DNA of 64,000 nucleotides from Emmonsiellopsis sp. PD_33. Its lineage: Eukaryota; Ascomycota; Eurotiomycetes; Onygenales; Ajellomycetaceae. The notes under the pieces are model-generated. The model had not been told where the DNA came from, did not search any database, and saw only the letters and a program-made list of their open reading frames with translations. Positions 47,101 to 58,861 of this stretch are shown here, piece by piece (position 1 is the first letter of the stretch; every line of letters starts with the position of its first letter). The DNA lies in contig JANTQF010000073.1 in NCBI GenBank assembly GCA_032988165.1, positions 1 to 64,000 of the forward strand, read 5' to 3'. The position numbers and the translations under genes were made by a program.

Positions 47101-49861
47101 CGTTGGTGGTATTGATCTTTGCTTCGGAAGATGGGATACACCACAACATGTCGTGACAGACGACAAAATGACTGGATTTGAAATGGCTGATTTCCCTAAA
47201 GATGCAGACCATTGCCAGCTCTGGCCTGGAAAGGACTACTCGAACCCTAGGATCCAAGACTTCTACGATTTAGACAAGCCCTACGAAGAAATGTACGATC
47301 GCGAAGTTGTTCCCAGAATGCCCTGGCATGATATCTCAATGCATGTGGTAGGACAGCCGGCCCGCGATCTCACTAGACACTTCGTTCAGCGATGGAATTA
47401 TATTCTGCGTCAGCGGAAACCTACTAGGCCAACTCCGTTTCTACTCCCACCACCAGATTTTAACCCCGCTGATTTGGAATCCCTTGGCCTTGATGGTACT
47501 TGCGAACTCCAAATACTGCGCTCTAGCAGTATGTGGTCCACCGGAACCCCCGATGTCACCGAACACAGTATAATGAACGCCTATATTAAGATGATCGAAC
47601 AGTCTGAGCATTTCGTATACATTGAAAACCAGTTCTTTATAACTAGTTGCGAAATCGAGGGAAAGAAGATAGAGAATAGAATTGGCGATGCTCTTGTAGA
47701 GCGTATCATTCGAGCGGCAAGGAATGACGAGGACTGGCGTGCCGTGATCCTACTACCACTAATGCCTGGTTTTCAGAACCAGGTAGATACGGAAGGCGGC
47801 ACGAGTGTTCGATTGATCATGATGTGCCAGTATCGAAGCATTTGTCGCGGAGAGACATCGATTTTTGGGCGCCTGCGAGCTGCAGGCATTGAGCCTGAAG
47901 ACTACATCCAATTTTTCAGTCTGAGATCGTGGGGAAAGATCGGACCACGAAAACATCTAGTCACGGAACAACTATATATTCATGCCAAGTGCATGGTTGT
48001 CGATGATCGAGTCGCCATAATCGGCTCCGCAAATATCAACGAACGGTCTATGCTTGGCTCAAGAGATTCCGAATGCGCTGCAATTGTGCGTGATACGGAC
48101 TTGCTATGGTCTACCATGGGCGGGAAGCCGTATCTTGTGGGTCGCTTTCCTCATACCCTTCGTATGCGATTGATGAGAGAGCATATGGGTATCGACGTGG
48201 ACGATATTATGGAACAGGCGGTCGAGGCCGACACCGAAGTGCGCAAGGCAAATATAGAAACTGAAGGAACTGCGCGTCGCGATTATGTTGATGGACCACT
48301 AGATCACATATATGACGAGGCTACCGAAAAGCAGGATGAGAGAGAGCTTTTAGAGCGCAGGCACCGAGTACAGGATGAGTTCTTGGCCAGGTCGGAAGAA
48401 ATGCATAGCTTCAACCACGATGTCGATTGGGAACAGGCGAACAACCCTAACCTAAAATCCAATAAGAAGCTCACTCAGGATTCTAGGGTAATGAGGAACC
48501 TTGAGCATAGAAAGGATGTGGAAGGCCTTGGCACGGATCAGATGAAGGTGCTACACGAGGCTGGTCATGGCGATGGCCGCGACTCTTACCTTGTACAAGA
48601 TAGTATGGAAGTCCTCTCCCCCAATTCACCAGATTCACGAAGGGGTAAATCCAAGGTGCGCAAGGTCACACCACCTCAAATGGGGCTCGAGCATAGCAGG
48701 GACGAGGAGGTTCCTCCTCCCACGGCAAACACCTTCAACTCTAGTGTTGCCAGTTCCAGGCCATCGACACAACCTATGTCCCACGATCTACAGCACAGCT
48801 GTGATGGCAGCACACCCGCCAACCCACCTCGAGGATTGCCCCAGGATTTCCAGGATGGTTCACACCCCCTTTCCTCTGAAATCAACCGTCCCATTATCGA
48901 CAAGGACTGCATGAAGGACCCCCTGAGCGACGCGTTTTATCTGGATATCTGGCAAACCATAGCGGAGAACAACACCAAGCTGTATCGAGGTGTATTCCGT
49001 TGTATGCCTGACAATGAGGTCAAGTCATGGAAGGAGTACAAAGAATATACAGCCTATGCGGAACGCTTCGTGGACATGCAACATAGCCACCGTAGCAAAA
49101 ATGCCCGAACCCATCCAGAAGCAACCCCTACCAGCGGGCCCCCAGGCACAGGCGTAAATAATCCTATCGCCAAAGTTGAAAAGTCAATCGAGAAGGTGCA
49201 CGACGGAGTGAAGGACAAAATGCGCAGCGCCGTTAACAGGGACGACACCGCGAACGAAGAGGCGCTGAAACAGTGGGCCTCAGATGCGAACAAAGCCCAA
49301 ATTGAGCGTGAGCTAGTGGAACTATCCAAGCAAGAGACTGCGCATACACTGGGCGAGAAAGAGGCGCTGAAAGCGATGGACACTAAGTCGTCCCACTCCA
49401 GTCAAAATGTTGACGGAACCCCTATGGTCCCTGATGCTGAGAAGAACGGCAGCAAGCGATCACAGGCGTATCCTGAGGGTCTTCACCCAGCTTCCTCGCA
49501 GTCTCAAAGACGGAGACGAAGGGCAACCACCCGTAGCTCCCGACGGGAGTTCCATGCCACTGATGATCTCATTTCTATGGCGGAAGCCGAAGAATTGATG
49601 GGATTGGTACAAGGCCACCTCATCATTTGGCCTTATGACTGGTCAGTACCTTTTTTTCTATCAATAACCATGTTCCATTTGGATGGATCAGAAAACTAAT
49701 TAGTTTTGATATAGGCTGGAGCGAGAGGAGCAAGGCGGAAACTGGCTGTACACACTCGACCAGATCTCTCCGCTAGAAATATAGTGAGCCACCATCCTCC
49801 CCCATAATAACTGACTGTCTTCCTATTTCTATATGCTAACGTTTCTACCCCTAGCGACTGA
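44192..49861 (+). CDS. Phospholipase D (PLD1/Spo14 type)
   Basis: Hydrolyses phosphatidylcholine to phosphatidic acid at membranes; yeast Spo14 is needed for sporulation and vesicle traffic. Three exons: 44192-49641, 49715-49783 and 49855-49861, giving 1841 residues. The first 440 residues are Ser/Pro/Arg-rich and disordered. A PX domain starts near 483 (HLVFRIELEYGSGLTRMKWV) and a PH-like segment follows near 700. HKD motif 1, HHEKLCIVDHTIAFVGGIDL, is near 957, and HKD motif 2, IHAKCMVVDDRVAIIGSANI, near 1259, both intact (HxKx4D). A fungal C-terminal block holds DAFYLDIWQTIAENNTKLYR and ends WLYTLDQISPLEIYD. The last exon is 7 nt long. It finishes the Tyr codon and adds Asp and the stop, matching the usual end of fungal PLD. 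Confidence 0.94.
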
Positions 49862-52800
49862 TCACATCACCCCTCATTCCGTCTCCCCGCTGGATGTGCC
49901 TCACCAATCGATCAACTACCCTATCAACCATTCACAAATCTTAAGCGATTATTTTCTTTACCTTGTCTTAACAGATATTTCCTTATTGTTGTGATTATTG
50001 CAGTTAAGCAGGCACACACTCAGTCTTCGCGGAATTTCCCATTTTTTTAATCTATTGTAATCAGCACCTGTTTTCAGCATCTCCCAATCGTTCCAGTTGT
50101 TCCAATTATCTCCTTTTTTAATCACGGCCTTATCGGTTCTCCTATTCCTTTCGTCGGTTTTTTTTTTCTCTCTTTTTCTTTTTTTCCCTTATTCATCCCG
50201 GCGCATCAAATAGGTGTTGGATCCTATCACTAGAGGATAATATTTCCTTATTCTCCTCGTTTTTATTTCTTCTCCTCATGTATTTTTTAATCAAAACTCA
50301 GTTAAAGAGACTATGTTTCTGCCATTCAGGGCATATCACACGGCCTTTTTTCCTTTCCTTTCTATTTCCTGCGTGGACATTATATAGATAAATTGTGTAT
50401 TCCATATCTTTTCCTATCCAGCCCGTTATCCATCCTCCCTAGCACGGTGAACATTTATATCTTAGTCACCAATTTCCTTTTCCATCCCATCACAGTGACA
50501 TTTCTCGATACACATGATATATGTATGTACAAGCCATCCATCGACCATAACCGATCCCAGCTACCTGCCTACCTTAGGCAGGCAGGCAGGCAAAGCAAGG
50601 TAGGAAAAGACCACACACATGGCCAGCTAGCTAGCTAGGTAGGTAGGACAGGCCCGCCGGGGACTTGTAGGCGACGTACTGAGCAGACCAGACTGTCTAC
50701 CTTCCTTTCCCTCTTCTTTGCTACCTACCTACTCAATCCCCAGCGTGAGGCTCAGTCAGGTGTGTCGGTCGCGTGGTCCCACTGCTGCGATCAGGGGGTC
50801 GATCATATAATAACTTGCGCCGTTGGGGGGGGGGGGGGGGGGTTATCTAGCTAGCTAGCCCCTATCATGGACGGCGTCTATGTATTATGCAAGCAATCAT
50901 CCCGGCTCGTTTTGATGATGTTGTTCGACCTGCATGCATACATACATACCCTCTGTTTTCTATTATTCATCTTCCGTACAGAGGAAGAAAGGCAGAGGCG
51001 GGGAGGCAACTAGCGCTGGCTCTGATGAGTCTTGGGTGGAGAGGGTTTGTCTTAAGAATGGTAGGTAGATAGATAGGGAGGAGTGCGTCTACTGTTCGTT
51101 TGGATGTAATGGATGATGGGTCTGGGTTGGGTCTGTCCGGGTTCTCCATGTATCCATATATTAGTATATATGCAATGTATATCCGGTTTTTTTTTTTTCC
51201 AAAAAAAAAGGGGGGGGAAGGTAGGGATACGATTGATGATATATCATTCATATGCGAAGCGATGATGTCGGCCCTCTGGGACTACGGAGACGGGGTCACT
51301 GGAATTCGGGCGAGACACTAAAGCTGATGATCAATATCAATTATTTATGTGGATGAGCGCTTGAGCCTGCTGTTGTGGGTTGGTTGCTTTCGGATGGTTG
51401 GGTATTTGGCTCATGGCATGGATGGACTGGGGAGTGAGTGGTGCATCATAGAAGCAGTTGGATATATTTTTTTATATGTGCTTGCCGGCGGGGCAGCTTT
51501 TGTGAAGCTATTTGTGAGAATCTATGGAGTAGATCATTTTGAGATAACTTAAGCCCCAGGGTGTTGCCCTGACTTCCTTCAATCGGGAGTTAGAAATAGC
51601 TGGTAAGGATCGATCTTGAGGGAAGCCGAACGACCTGGCGGCGTCGGGACGGACTAGCATCACTTTCTTCATCATGACGACGGGTAACTTACCAGCCTCC
51701 CTCCAGCTGCACAAGTTCCAGAAGGCATTATTTTATTCTTTTAGCCGCGACTCCGTTGGACTCCTCCAAACCCAAATCTCAAACTCGGAAGGATTTCGGA
51801 GGGATGGATCATGGCCCTGAGGGAAGTTTAACAGCAACGCTCTGGCAAAAATAGACGCAGACGCAGCTAGAGAGCTAAAAAAAGAAACCCAATCGAAGCC
51901 AAGGTCCGTATTAGGAATAAACGAACCGACAAAGCCACAGCCGTATCCCGCTAAGAAAGATCCTTGATGGTTTTGTCAGAAGCTATTTTGTTTGCACCGC
52001 ATTGTTATGTTAATGCCACGGCATATTTGGAGGGCTTTTCAACGACGGTACAGAGTCGAAAACAGAACACTTTTTCGCGGCGGGTGCATCAGAAGAAATA
52101 GGAGAGTGTCCGTCATGATTGGCGGTTTTATCGGACGAGTTGTCCAATTGATAGACAGGAGAATCTGGAGATGGGGTGTGGTTTCGGGCGGATCTATGTT
52201 GAGTTTTGTGGGATTAAAATGAGGATAATCCCAGCATGATATCATTGCCCTGTTCGGCTGTTGATCCCCTCTCCCACGCTCATGCGATTACTGACCATGT
52301 TCAAACGGCTGTGCTCCACTGCCAACTGGTGACAACAGCGCTTCACACTTTTTTGTTTCTTTGGTTGCCAATGGTTGGTGGTTCCATTCCGCTGGTCAGA
52401 GCTGCAATCAGCTCCCCAGCTTTGGAGCGAGTTTTTGATTCTTTTCTGTAATAATGGTAAAACTGTTTCTCAGAATAACAACGCAGAGCGATATTGACTT
52501 TGAAAAGATCATATGAGAATTAGCTGATTAAAAAAAAGGCAAACCGTTTTATTTTCAGCTGCCAAGCAACACGAGGACGGAAGCAAGCCAACGAATGGTG
52601 AAGCACACAAGTGGCTGGTGAGGGGGCGAAGCCTGCTGGGATGGGCTTGGCAATCCCGTAACAGATTGTCCAATGGCCTTTCTCATAACAAAGCTTTTAT
52701 GAGTGACAATTGAAGTGGTTGATCACAGAGATTCGTGGACGTTGTGAGGAATTCTGGCTTCGGGACTGCCTTGCCCGTTGAAATGTACTCTGTCTATGCT

Positions 52801-54127
52801 GAACTTTGGGGTAGAAAAAGTGGTCCGCTGGATCTGACGCACTGCATCCTGGGGTTAGTCAACAGCAGGGAATAATGATAGCGGTTCAGCCGCATCCTTC
52901 TCAACTTGCGACAGAGGCATGAAGCAATGAAGCATCAAGTCACCGACGGCGTTGGGCGAGCGAACACTGCCCCGCCCTGTGATCTTCAGGCCGTAATGCG
53001 GCGCGAAGGAGATGGAGGAAACACGAACATACGGGGTACGGCTGGGGAGAAGCAGACGGGGAGACTGGTAGCAAACCGCTGTGTGTCTCTGGGTCTGAAG
53101 AGACAACGTCATCGCATCGCGAGGTGATCTCGCTGTCTCCGTGTTTCTCTGGAGGAATTCCCCCCTGTCCATATCAGCCTCATCCAGGTCACGTGCAGAA
53201 TTCAGGGGTAAGCGACGCTAAGCCCAACGCGGCCCGGCAGCCAGCCAATCAGAGGCCGGGCCCAGCACGGTGGTTTGAGCCGCCAAGCCCGGTCTCTCCA
53301 CGGCCTCAAAGGCTCATCAACCTCGACTTCTCAACCCAACCTCCTCACTCGTTGGCGGGCTGAGGAGGCGGCGTTTCAGGGGAGCATGCCAACGCGCCCA
53401 ACAGCTCGCTGCACCCGCGGCTCCGTGGGCGCTGGGCAGTGGGCACGCTTTACCGAATTCCATCGCTGCTATTTTTGTTTTGCCAATCTGCTGGCTTCTT
53501 CCGCTAACTTAATCCTGCGTCTTCCTTTAGCCATGCCCCATTCGTCCATCCCCACGCGTTGGCTGTTGACGATGGGTACGAAAAAAGTCAAGCCTCCACT
53601 CCCTGCTGCCCTGGCTGCCCTGGATGGGTGAGCCACCGCTTGACTGGCTCTCTAGCGCGTATTTTCCATCAGCTTCTGCAATCCTGGCGCTCCACTCTGC
53701 CTCCGAGCTTGGCTCCTGGAGTCCTGGTGCGAGCTAAAAACGCTCCTTCGCCTGGGCTCAGCATCGCATCCCTGCCCGGTGGATTTAAGCCCTGGTTGCT
53801 ATTTGCGGCCACGCTCCAATCGACGACTCTCGGAGGAAGAAGATCTGGCAGGGTGGTGCTGGCACGCTCCTCCGCCCATTCCTTGTGGGTCCATGGCTCG
53901 CAGTCGTGCTTCGATCCTCAGCATATTAGAAGCACTGTTTCCCCAGTGTTTCTTGCAGCCCTCCTTTCCGTATGATTATTCATAACCTTCATTTTGGGGT
54001 TTTCCAAAAATCTGGAAATTTTATATAACTTCCCTTTCTTTTGTCATCTCCGTTTTTCCCCCTTGATCCTTTTCCTTTTCCGTTCATTATAACCTCAACT
54101 TAATAATAAGGCTCCTTTCCGTCCACT
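49862..54127. other. 4.3 kb gene-poor region before the S41 peptidase
   Basis: No ORF here shows a domain, signal peptide or plausible splice chain. Composition shifts from T-rich (49.9-50.5 kb, PLD 3' UTR) through repeats with CTAGCTAG and GGTAGGTAGG units (50.6-50.9 kb) to GC-richer DNA (52.9-53.9 kb). CACGTG lies at 53190-53195. An 18-G run is at 50825-50842. The right end presumably holds the peptidase promoter. Confidence 0.5.
50825..50842. repeat. 18-nt G homopolymer followed by CTAG repeats
   Basis: A pure G run, followed at once by TTATCTAGCTAGCTAG. A similar CTAG-rich element, then GGTAGGTAGG, lies about 190 nt upstream. The length may be a sequencing or assembly approximation. Confidence 0.85.
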
Positions 54128-56382
54128 ATGGGGGGCCTCGGACGACTATTCACCTCTCTGTCCGTATTGGTGGCTGCAACGTCGGGATTCGCGGCGCCAA
54201 CCTCGGATGACGCAACTACGTTAGAGAAACGGAACAATGAGCCCTGCAAACTTGTCGCCGATGTATATGCTGAACAATTCGAGGATAACCCAGATGGTGA
54301 GTGAAGCCACAATCTACATTGGTGTTCATTCCTTTTTTTTATCCGCGTTTCTCACAATGCAATAGGTCCATACTGGATTTCCGCAAAACTCGCGCACGAG
54401 TGTTTGCTTACAGTGCCCATTGATAGAGGCGATGCTCTCCGACTAGTCGACGGTCTCACTTCATTTTGGAAATGGCAGAGCACAATAGACTTCCTAAAGG
54501 ATACACCAGAGGGATACCTACTCCCAGAAACAGACCTGATTGGCGAGCTAAAGAAGATTCGTGATAATGTTTCGAAGGGAAAATACGACGGCGAGTACGA
54601 ATTCCAATATGCTCTGGCTTCTTTGGCAAGGTCCACGTATGATGGCCATTTCAATTTGGCATTGGACGCCGCGAGTGTGTTCTTGTTCCGCCGTAGTCGG
54701 GCCGGTCCACTCGTTTCTATTTCTGAGGATGGAACCAAGACGCCAAAGATTTACTCCTTCCGTAAGTGTCTCGTTATTTCACAACTACAAACTAAATAGA
54801 CCGTTGGTGCTGATGATTTGATACAGATGATCTGAACACCACCGAACCCCACTATTCACCATCTGCAATCAAGACTATTGATGGGGTGGGTGCGGAGGAA
54901 TGGCTTCGAAAACAATCGTATGAGGGTGGCACCCAGGACCCAGATGCTCTGTACAACGAACTGTTCTACAGCATCCCAGGCGAGACTGGTGGCTCCTTTG
55001 GTGGTTTCTATACCCAATTTGGAGTCTATACTGGCGATACTATCACCTTTGGATTCGAGAACGGCACCGAAACTGAATACGAAAACAGAGCAACTTTCAC
55101 CTCTCCATTTACTGGCGTGGTAAATGGCCAAAGCTTTTACGACAAATTCTGCTCGGAGAAAATCGGAAATGGATTCAAAAAAGGGAAGAGGGACCTGCCT
55201 ACTGAGGAGCAGCTTACTCGGGATGTGCCAAAGGTGGTTCGCCGGGCATTATCAGATAACAACCCCCGCCCGCTTTACCCATCTCCCATTGTCGATATTG
55301 AATCGGGCAATCTTGCAGGATATTTTCCGGGTGGAGACCACAAAGACGTCGCTGTCCTATCCTCTAACTCGTTCTCTAGCGAGGGTAAGAACGGGAGTGT
55401 TGAATGGCAGAGCGCGACAAGCGACTTTCTGGCAGCATGCAAGTCGGAGGGAAAGAAGAAGCTGATTGTTGACGTGACTGGAAACGGAGGTGGAACCCTT
55501 ATGCTCGGTTATGATCTGTTCAAGCAGATCGTCCCGGATTACGAATTGGACGATTCCTTTAACATCCGTGCCCATGAACAACTCGACATTATTGGGAGCA
55601 AGATCACCGACCTTCTCAACGACAACAAGGAAACCCCGGAAGATGAACAGGAAAAGCATGACATCTACGACATTGATTCATACACGGATGTCAACAACAA
55701 GGAGTTCGATAAGTGGGACGATTTCTACGGCCCAGAGTCTACTCCAGCCGGTTACAAGTTCAGCCACCTCGGACGCTGGAATATGAACAACAAACCTTCG
55801 ATCTTGCGATCATCGGGCGGCATTGTTATGTCTGGCTATCTGGACCGCGCTAACGTCGTCGAGAAGATCTTCAAAGTCGAAGATATCGTCCTCGTTACGG
55901 ACGGCATCTGCGGCTCCACCTGCGCCCTCTTCGCCAACCTGATGCAAAAGGCTGGCGTTCGAACTATCGCAGTCGGTGGCCGATCCCGTGAGGGCCCCAT
56001 GCAAGCCATTGGTGGTGTCAAGGGCGCCCAAGTGCTCAACTACCAGCAGATCTTCGAGACTATTACCACTGTCTTCGACGACTACGCCACGCCCCAGGAA
56101 AAGCGTCAATGGGAGAACACCGACCTAGGCGAGATCTACCGTACCGGAGAGTACATCCTCGCCCGTACGCTCAGCGACGGCGTGGGCGGTCGCGTCAACT
56201 TCCGCAATGCCATCGATCCTAAGGATAAGTCACGCACCCCGCTCCAGTTCGTCTACGAGCCCGCTGGCTGCCGGATGTGGTTTACACGTGAATCAAAGTT
56301 TGATATGAACAAGTTCTGGGCCCATGTTTCGAAGGTGGCATTTGGAGATGCTAGTTGCTTGCCGGGATCAACCCCCTCCTAA
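54128..56382 (+). CDS. Secreted S41-family peptidase, CPAF-like
   Basis: Three exons: 54128-54296, 54366-54761 and 54827-56382, giving 706 residues. A signal peptide (MGGLGRLFTSLSVLVAATSG, cleavage near AFAAP) and a Kex2-type LEKR site at about residue 35 indicate secretion. The region around 380-400 (KKKLIVDVTGNGGGTLMLGY) is the strand and Gly-rich loop preceding the active site in S41 proteases. The nucleophile is probably the Ser of DGICGSTCALFA near residue 550. A family-type insertion with acidic residues (NKETPEDEQEKHDIYDIDS) lies between them. The C-terminus has paired Cys. Fungal relatives are annotated as peptidase S41 family, named after a chlamydial protease of similar fold. The substrate is unknown. 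It stands alone, flanked by long gene-poor DNA on both sides. Confidence 0.88.
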
Positions 56383-58654
56383 AAGTGGACAGATCAAGAA
56401 GGCTGATAACTTCCACCCTTCGCCAACAATTTCACTACATTATCTATCGCATTCGCTTCTTAATTTTTTTCTGTCATGAACCCTGGACATTGCTTCGTTT
56501 TGTACCAATACCAATGTCATCACCGACTCGTTCATATTTCCTTTCCGCAATCTAGACCACAACGTTTCCTCCGCAATGGCTATATCTCCCCTGCTGGGTT
56601 TACTTTGGGCTTTCCGCCGCCGTTTCTTGCCTTGGTGAATTAACGCATGGATGTCATGTCCCTTTTCTGCGTGTGCTATGCTCTATTGTTTTGTTTTCCT
56701 CGCTTTGTCCTACTGGTTTTGTCATCCTTGTTTGTCCATATATACATTTTTTTTATTCCTTATTTGTCATTTTTATAACATATACCCCGCTGACAGGCGC
56801 TTTTATATATGCATGCCGTCTAATCAAGCAAAAACTAAAACATACAGATATTTTATCTATATCCCAATCTTTACTCGTTTTCGTTTCTTGACAGGCAGAG
56901 GAAGCAGAATAATAACCCAATGGTATGTTATTTTATATACTGAGCATGAGTAGATGGGGGGACGAAATGAATAGGCTATTCAATCCTTCTTATTCATCAC
57001 TCCCACTACTGCCTATGTTTCATCCTCCTAATCTCATTGTCTTGATTGGGTATATAAACCAAACATATGTATAAGAGAACCCAGGGGATTTACCTAGTCA
57101 TATTAGTTTAATTATTCCATTATTGCATCAGCCTGTTTCTCAGTGAATGAGGGTGCGAAGGGAGGTTTGTATATTCAATCTTTTTCTCAAGGGCCTAGGC
57201 CGCCTAATAAACTAGTTACAACGTAGACGCAATCTACAACATACACGCCGTTTTACGCCACAGACGCGCCTCTTGTTTTATATATGGATAGATAACTTAA
57301 TATTCGGGAGGCATGGCATTCCAAACAGGGAGGGCTATTTACATCTTATTAGATAAACCCCCGTCGCCGTGGGAAATTGCAGGGTGAGCCTCGGGTTTCT
57401 TTGTTTCTTTTCTTCTCTTTTTTTTGTGTGTGTGTATGGAGAGTGAGGAAACTAGATAGGAGTCGATGGCATGGAGGGAATAGATATGACCCGGCTCGTG
57501 AGTCGGAGGGATTGTTGTGCAGGTGTCAGCGAACTAGCACTTTATGTAGGCATGATATAGTTTATGGATGACTATATATGTAGACAAGGCATAATTCCTG
57601 TTGGTATGTACATGTACATACATGGGTAGATACATGCTAGTTCGGCTAATATTTTTACACCCAGCATGGGGTTAGAGTTGGGGGTTAGAGTTCACTGCCA
57701 TGGATATAAATAGCATAGTTCAACCAGTTGATGCATTGTCTGTCTGTATGTATGTCAGTATAACCCCTAATTATTATGCATGTGCATCATCAAAGGACAA
57801 TCTACAACCCACAATCCACAGCCAACAATGATGCAAGGCAGGGCTTCAGGCCATCATGCACAGCACCCCCATTATATTATCCATAGTTATTATTTCACAC
57901 ACCCATTCCCCAGCCCTGCCATGCCCTGCCCTGATCTGCCTTGGCCCCCACCTTCGCAGACTATCGGGTTCGGACGGATCGGACAATGAATGCATAGGCT
58001 TGGCTGCCAGTATTACTACAAGGCACGGGTACTCCGTTGATTGTCGTACATACATACGTATCCTGAACTATGGGGGGGGTTGGTACTAATCGGATGTCGG
58101 TTCGAACGGTGGCCGACTCTGTGAATTATTGCCCCTTCCGGGGAAAGCTTTCGTATTTTTGTTTTCCTTCTGCGACGGTGAGTGGGATGAGCAGCGGACG
58201 GGGGGTTGTTCAGCGCAATCTGCGGAAGGGTTTGTCAGGGTTTGATTTGCTGTATATATCCGCGTATGCGCAGGAATGTTTGTTGGCTTGCTGCATGGCC
58301 GTCAGACAGGGTGAGACGGGGATAGGTTATGGATTAACGAAACCTCTATATATATGTCTGGTGGTTCTGCTCTTGTTCGTTTTGCTGTTTTTGTTAGAAT
58401 ATCTCCGGTCAACATTCCGAGCGATACTGAGCCTCCATTGATCGACTGATTGATTGATTGATTGATTAAGCGTCAGAATTGACACATCGTATGCGCCCGT
58501 TTTCCCTCATCCGCATTTATTAGAAACCCTTCTAACGAATCTAGCCGGTCGATCTAGATCTCTTGCTTCCTCCTCCCATGTCGTTATAAACGCTCGCTGG
58601 TATCACTTTATCAAACAGTGGCCAAGACCGAACCCCAAACGAAAGAGAGCAAAA
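56383..58654. other. Gene-poor region after the S41 peptidase
   Basis: AT-rich DNA with T runs (56.4-57.4 kb), short tetranucleotide runs and (GATT)n at about 58447-58467 (GATTGATTGATT). ORFs of up to 123 codons have no motif. No gene recognised. Confidence 0.55.
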
Positions 58655-58861
58655 ATGTGTTTCGGCAATGTGACTGCCGACGGCAAAGAATACCCGTACC
58701 ATCCACGGCCGGTGAAGAATACGGGGGTTGGGGAGGGCTATCATTATAAAACGACGGACAGACGCGGGCATAGCCAAGGAGATAGGGTGGAAGGAAGGCG
58801 GAGGGAGGGGTTAAAAGATAAAGGGAATGGAAAAGAGAAGGGGAAGAAAAAAAGTGGCTGA
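58655..58861 (+). CDS. Possible small protein beginning MCFG
   Basis: A 68-codon ORF in otherwise empty DNA. It starts in a good fungal context (AAAAATG) and a TATAA-like TTATAAAC lies about 70 nt upstream. The product starts MCFGNVTADGKEYPYHPRP and ends in a very basic, Lys/Gly-rich stretch. I recall short fungal proteins starting MCFG, in which the Cys may be lipidated, but I cannot confirm a family here. The basic end would fit membrane contact. Alternatively it is a chance ORF or the first exon of a longer gene, since GTGAAG donors occur inside it. Confidence 0.28.
   Translation: MCFGNVTADGKEYPYHPRPVKNTGVGEGYHYKTTDRRGHSQGDRVEGRRREGLKDKGNGKEKGKKKSG

Noticed and set aside
58088..58110. tRNA-like B box (GGTTCGAAC)
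   Set aside because: No matching A box or foldable cloverleaf lies upstream at the right distance. A similar GGTTCGATGC near 61225 fails for the same reason.
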